Shown here piece after piece: positions 16,305 through 18,377 of a DNA stretch of 18,377 nt. The first letter of the stretch is position 1. Every line of letters starts with the position of its first letter. Where the stretch lies: contig JBNKTK010000079.1 of NCBI GenBank assembly GCA_050298035.1, positions 1 through 18,377 of the forward strand, read 5' to 3'. The DNA is from Gaoshiqia sp050298035 (GTDB taxonomy: Bacteria > Bacteroidota > Bacteroidia > Bacteroidales > Prolixibacteraceae). The notes beneath the pieces were generated by a model. It saw only the letters and a program-made list of their open reading frames with translations, did no database searches and was not told where the DNA came from. The position numbers and the translations under genes are program-made.

Positions 16305-18377
16305 TCAGAAGTAAAAACCGCTCTCGATAACCTTTTGGTGGCCTACAATGTAAACACCGGCCGGAAGTCCTTTTGTTGCATTTCTTCGGGTTATGCCCGA
16401 ACGCAATTTGCTTCCAAGAATCGAATACACATCTACTATTTCATTTTCATCGTATTTTTTGACCGGAATTTCATCAATCGCCGTGGGGAAATAATTATCC
16501 GAATTTGAGAGGTAAATACTTTCAATTTTAATCGGGCAGCCACCATTGGACCAGAACCCGATAATGAAAAGGTGTGACGGGTCGACCGTTGAACCATCGC
16601 CGTTGGTCATTCCCGACAAATTTACAACCTGCATGGTCTTATTCGTCAGGTCGTACGCCGCAGGTGAACTCCAATAACTGTTTGTATCAAATAAACGGAA
16701 CGATGCTCCGCAAGACCCAGCGTCAACCAGTTTAATCACCAGGTATTTATAGTCCGAAAGATCGATTCCGGCACTGTATTGCCAGCCGCCAAAACCATAG
16801 GGGCCGGTCGTCAGTGTTTGGGTTGTTTCGTTAAATGTGCCATTCTCCCAAATAGATGGGTTGAATAAGCCATTGGTAAGCGGGAAGGTTTGTGAACGCA
16901 CATTAAACTGGCGGGTAATCGGGTCGCCCAATTCCCCCTTGTGGGTAACCGAAATGGTTGCTTCACCGTCGGCATTGGCAAAAATGTTCCCATTCACAAT
17001 CTCCACAATGTCGGGGGCCGAATTTTCATATGTTGCACTGAGGGTAACATCTTTCGTGCGTCCGCTGGCATACACCGCTGTCACCGTAAAGGTCGACGTA
17101 TTCCCGGTAAGCAGTTCAATGTCATCGCCTTCCAGTATCAAATCGGTTAAAGTCAGTTCATCTTCGCTGTAGCCCACAAATGAGTTATCGTAAAAAGTAT
17201 CTTCGGAGAAGGTCGGTTCTGTTGTAAACCAGTCAAAATCGACGTAACCTCCTGTTGCTACCGTGGCAAAGTTGAACAGGCAGAATTTATTACCGGTAAA
17301 TACCGACAAGTCGAATTTCATGTCCAGGTCGGTTCCGAGTTTGGTATAAGTTTCATTGTCCAGACTGTAGTAAAAGCTTGCCTTGCTGGTGCTGTAATTG
17401 GCAATTGCCCGCAAGTACACAACAGTGTCGGTGATGGCCTCGCCTGTGGTTCGAACAGCATCATTCATCTGCACCAGGACTTTCTGTCCATTTTCAACCT
17501 TTACCCCAATGTAGGCGTATGGATCCTGAAATACCGCTAGCCCGGCCACATCGCCATCCAGCATATTTTCAATGTTCATCTTAATGGTTCCGTACGAGTG
17601 CGTTAAATCGTTGTGGTAACCAAAAATTCGTTGGGTCAGGGTGTTCCTGGCCCGGCTCAAACTATCGACAACGCTGACCGTATTCAGGCGCAGATAATCC
17701 GGGTGTTCGGTCAGTGACCACTTGCTGTTATCTGGGTTATGGTTCCAGCCCCATTGCATATTGAGCTGATAGTTGCGGAAGTTATCGGTTGTTTGCAAAA
17801 TGGTCTGCGGATATTCACGCCCGACATTGGGCTTGGTGTGGGTTGTAACTCCTTTGCCATCAATGCCAATTTCTGGCCAGTCGTTCACCCAGGTAATTGG
17901 TTGAAGGTTGGGCAAACGTCCAAAGGCACCCTTGTCGCTAAATAGAATTGTCCACCACTCACCGGTTTGAGTTTCAATTAAAGCGCCTTGGTGAATATTG
18001 TCGTCATCCAAAAGAAGTTTTTCCTCGTAGGGCCCGTAAATATTGGTCGAGCGCAAGGCTACCTGGTAGGCAGGCCATCCGCCGTATGTGCCGTAAATAT
18101 AGTAGTAGCCGTTAATCTTGTACAGGTGACTGCCTTCCAAACCTTCTTTTACGGTATAGGTGAATACATCTTTCTCTGAGCCCGGAACAACTGCAAAATC
18201 GCTGTCCAGCTCGGCAATCTTCAGCGTATTTATCCCGAAAACAACATAGGTTTTCCCGTCATCGTCGAAAAACAAACCAGGGTCGTAAAATGAGCCGGCC
18301 AGCTCTTTCATTTCCCAAGGGCCTTCCGGATCGGTGGCTGTCAGCAAAAAGCTCCCTTCTTCCAAAGTTGTAAACAG
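16305..18377 (-). CDS. Multidomain GH43 glycoside hydrolase with GH43_C2, Big-like, carbohydrate-binding-like and C-terminal tail domains (5' end outside window)
   Basis: The frame is open to the right edge (690 residues seen). The first available start, a TTG at 18365, is not real because it lies inside the catalytic domain, so the signal peptide, first propeller blades and catalytic base Asp are outside the window. Visible GH43 features are GSFLLTATDPEGPW, the pKa-modulating Asp in FYDPGLFFDDDGKTYVV (codon near 18284), the acid Glu in LEGSHLYKINGYYYIYG (near 18137), and HQGALIETQTGEWW with LPNLQPITWVNDWPEIG. A GH43_C2-like beta-sandwich follows (about 17800-17190), then a bacterial Ig-like Big_2-type domain (about 17165-16890), then a carbohydrate-binding-like beta-sandwich rich in Trp and Gly (about 16880-16500). 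Last comes a tail with VDVYSILGSKL and LPAGVYIVGHQKVI, resembling type IX secretion C-terminal signals. It is likely a secreted or surface pentosidase acting on xylan- or arabinan-type chains; the substrate is inferred from family only. Confidence 0.92.
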   Translation of the reverse strand: MFTTLEEGSFLLTATDPEGPWEMKELAGSFYDPGLFFDDDGKTYVVFGINTLKIAELDSDFAVVPGSEKDVFTYTVKEGLEGSHLYKINGYYYIYGTYGGWPAYQVALRSTNIYGPYEEKLLLDDDNIHQGALIETQTGEWWTILFSDKGAFGRLPNLQPITWVNDWPEIGIDGKGVTTHTKPNVGREYPQTILQTTDNFRNYQLNMQWGWNHNPDNSKWSLTEHPDYLRLNTVSVVDSLSRARNTLTQRIFGYHNDLTHSYGTIKMNIENMLDGDVAGLAVFQDPYAYIGVKVENGQKVLVQMNDAVRTTGEAITDTVVYLRAIANYSTSKASFYYSLDNETYTKLGTDLDMKFDLSVFTGNKFCLFNFATVATGGYVDFDWFTTEPTFSEDTFYDNSFVGYSEDELTLTDLILEGDDIELLTGNTSTFTVTAVYASGRTKDVTLSATYENSAPDIVEIVNGNIFANADGEATISVTHKGELGDPITRQFNVRSQTFPLTNGLFNPSIWENGTFNETTQTLTTGPYGFGGWQYSAGIDLSDYKYLVIKLVDAGSCGASFRLFDTNSYWSSPAAYDLTNKTMQVVNLSGMTNGDGSTVDPSHLFIIGFWSNGGCPIKIESIYLSNSDNYFPTAIDEIPVKKYDENEIVDVYSILGSKLRSGITRRNATKGLPAGVYIVGHQKVIESGFYF

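Noticed and set aside
18363..18365. TTG as the start of the right-hand GH43 gene
   Set aside because: The frame continues upstream to the window edge and the TTG lies inside the catalytic domain, with early GH43 blades missing, so the gene begins beyond the window.

Overview
The window is a polysaccharide utilization locus (PUL) fragment from a member of the Bacteroidota. The evidence is two tandem SusC/SusD pairs, a one-protein hybrid two-component regulator with periplasmic propeller repeats, lipobox-bearing surface proteins, and glycoside hydrolase family 43 enzymes. Moderate GC content, the full hybrid regulator and a type IX-like C-terminal tail on one enzyme would fit a Marinilabiliales or Prolixibacteraceae-type organism, but the genus cannot be fixed from this sequence alone.

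Every gene I accept lies on the minus strand, so transcription runs from high to low coordinates. In that order: (1) the 3' part of a multidomain GH43 enzyme (16305-18377, cut by the window end), closed by a 14-bp hairpin terminator; (2) a 1303-residue hybrid two-component system regulator (12145-16056), followed by its own terminator; (3) a 351-bp spacer with an inverted repeat, then a complete GH43 lipoprotein (10048-11793); (4) a candidate 42-codon small ORF (9838-9966); (5) SusC-type transporter 1 (6627-9806) with its SusD partner (4684-6615); (6) a second, shorter SusC-type transporter (1754-4639); and (7) its SusD partner (1-1724), which runs off the left end.

The expected logic is that the regulator senses a released oligosaccharide in the periplasm and switches on the transport and enzyme genes. 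SusD lipoproteins capture glycan at the cell surface, SusC barrels import it with TonB energy, and the GH43 enzymes remove side chains or terminal pentoses. Both GH43 proteins resemble the beta-xylosidase/alpha-L-arabinofuranosidase branch. Together with the tandem SusC/D arrangement, this suggests xylan, arabinoxylan or arabinan as the substrate. That is inference: no endo-acting enzyme is visible in the window.

The points most worth a second look are the small ORF in front of susC1, the inverted-repeat site upstream of the GH43 lipoprotein, the second SusC that lacks the usual N-terminal carboxypeptidase-regulatory domain and carries an Asp/Asn-rich loop, and the Big-plus-carbohydrate-binding-plus-tail extension of the first GH43.
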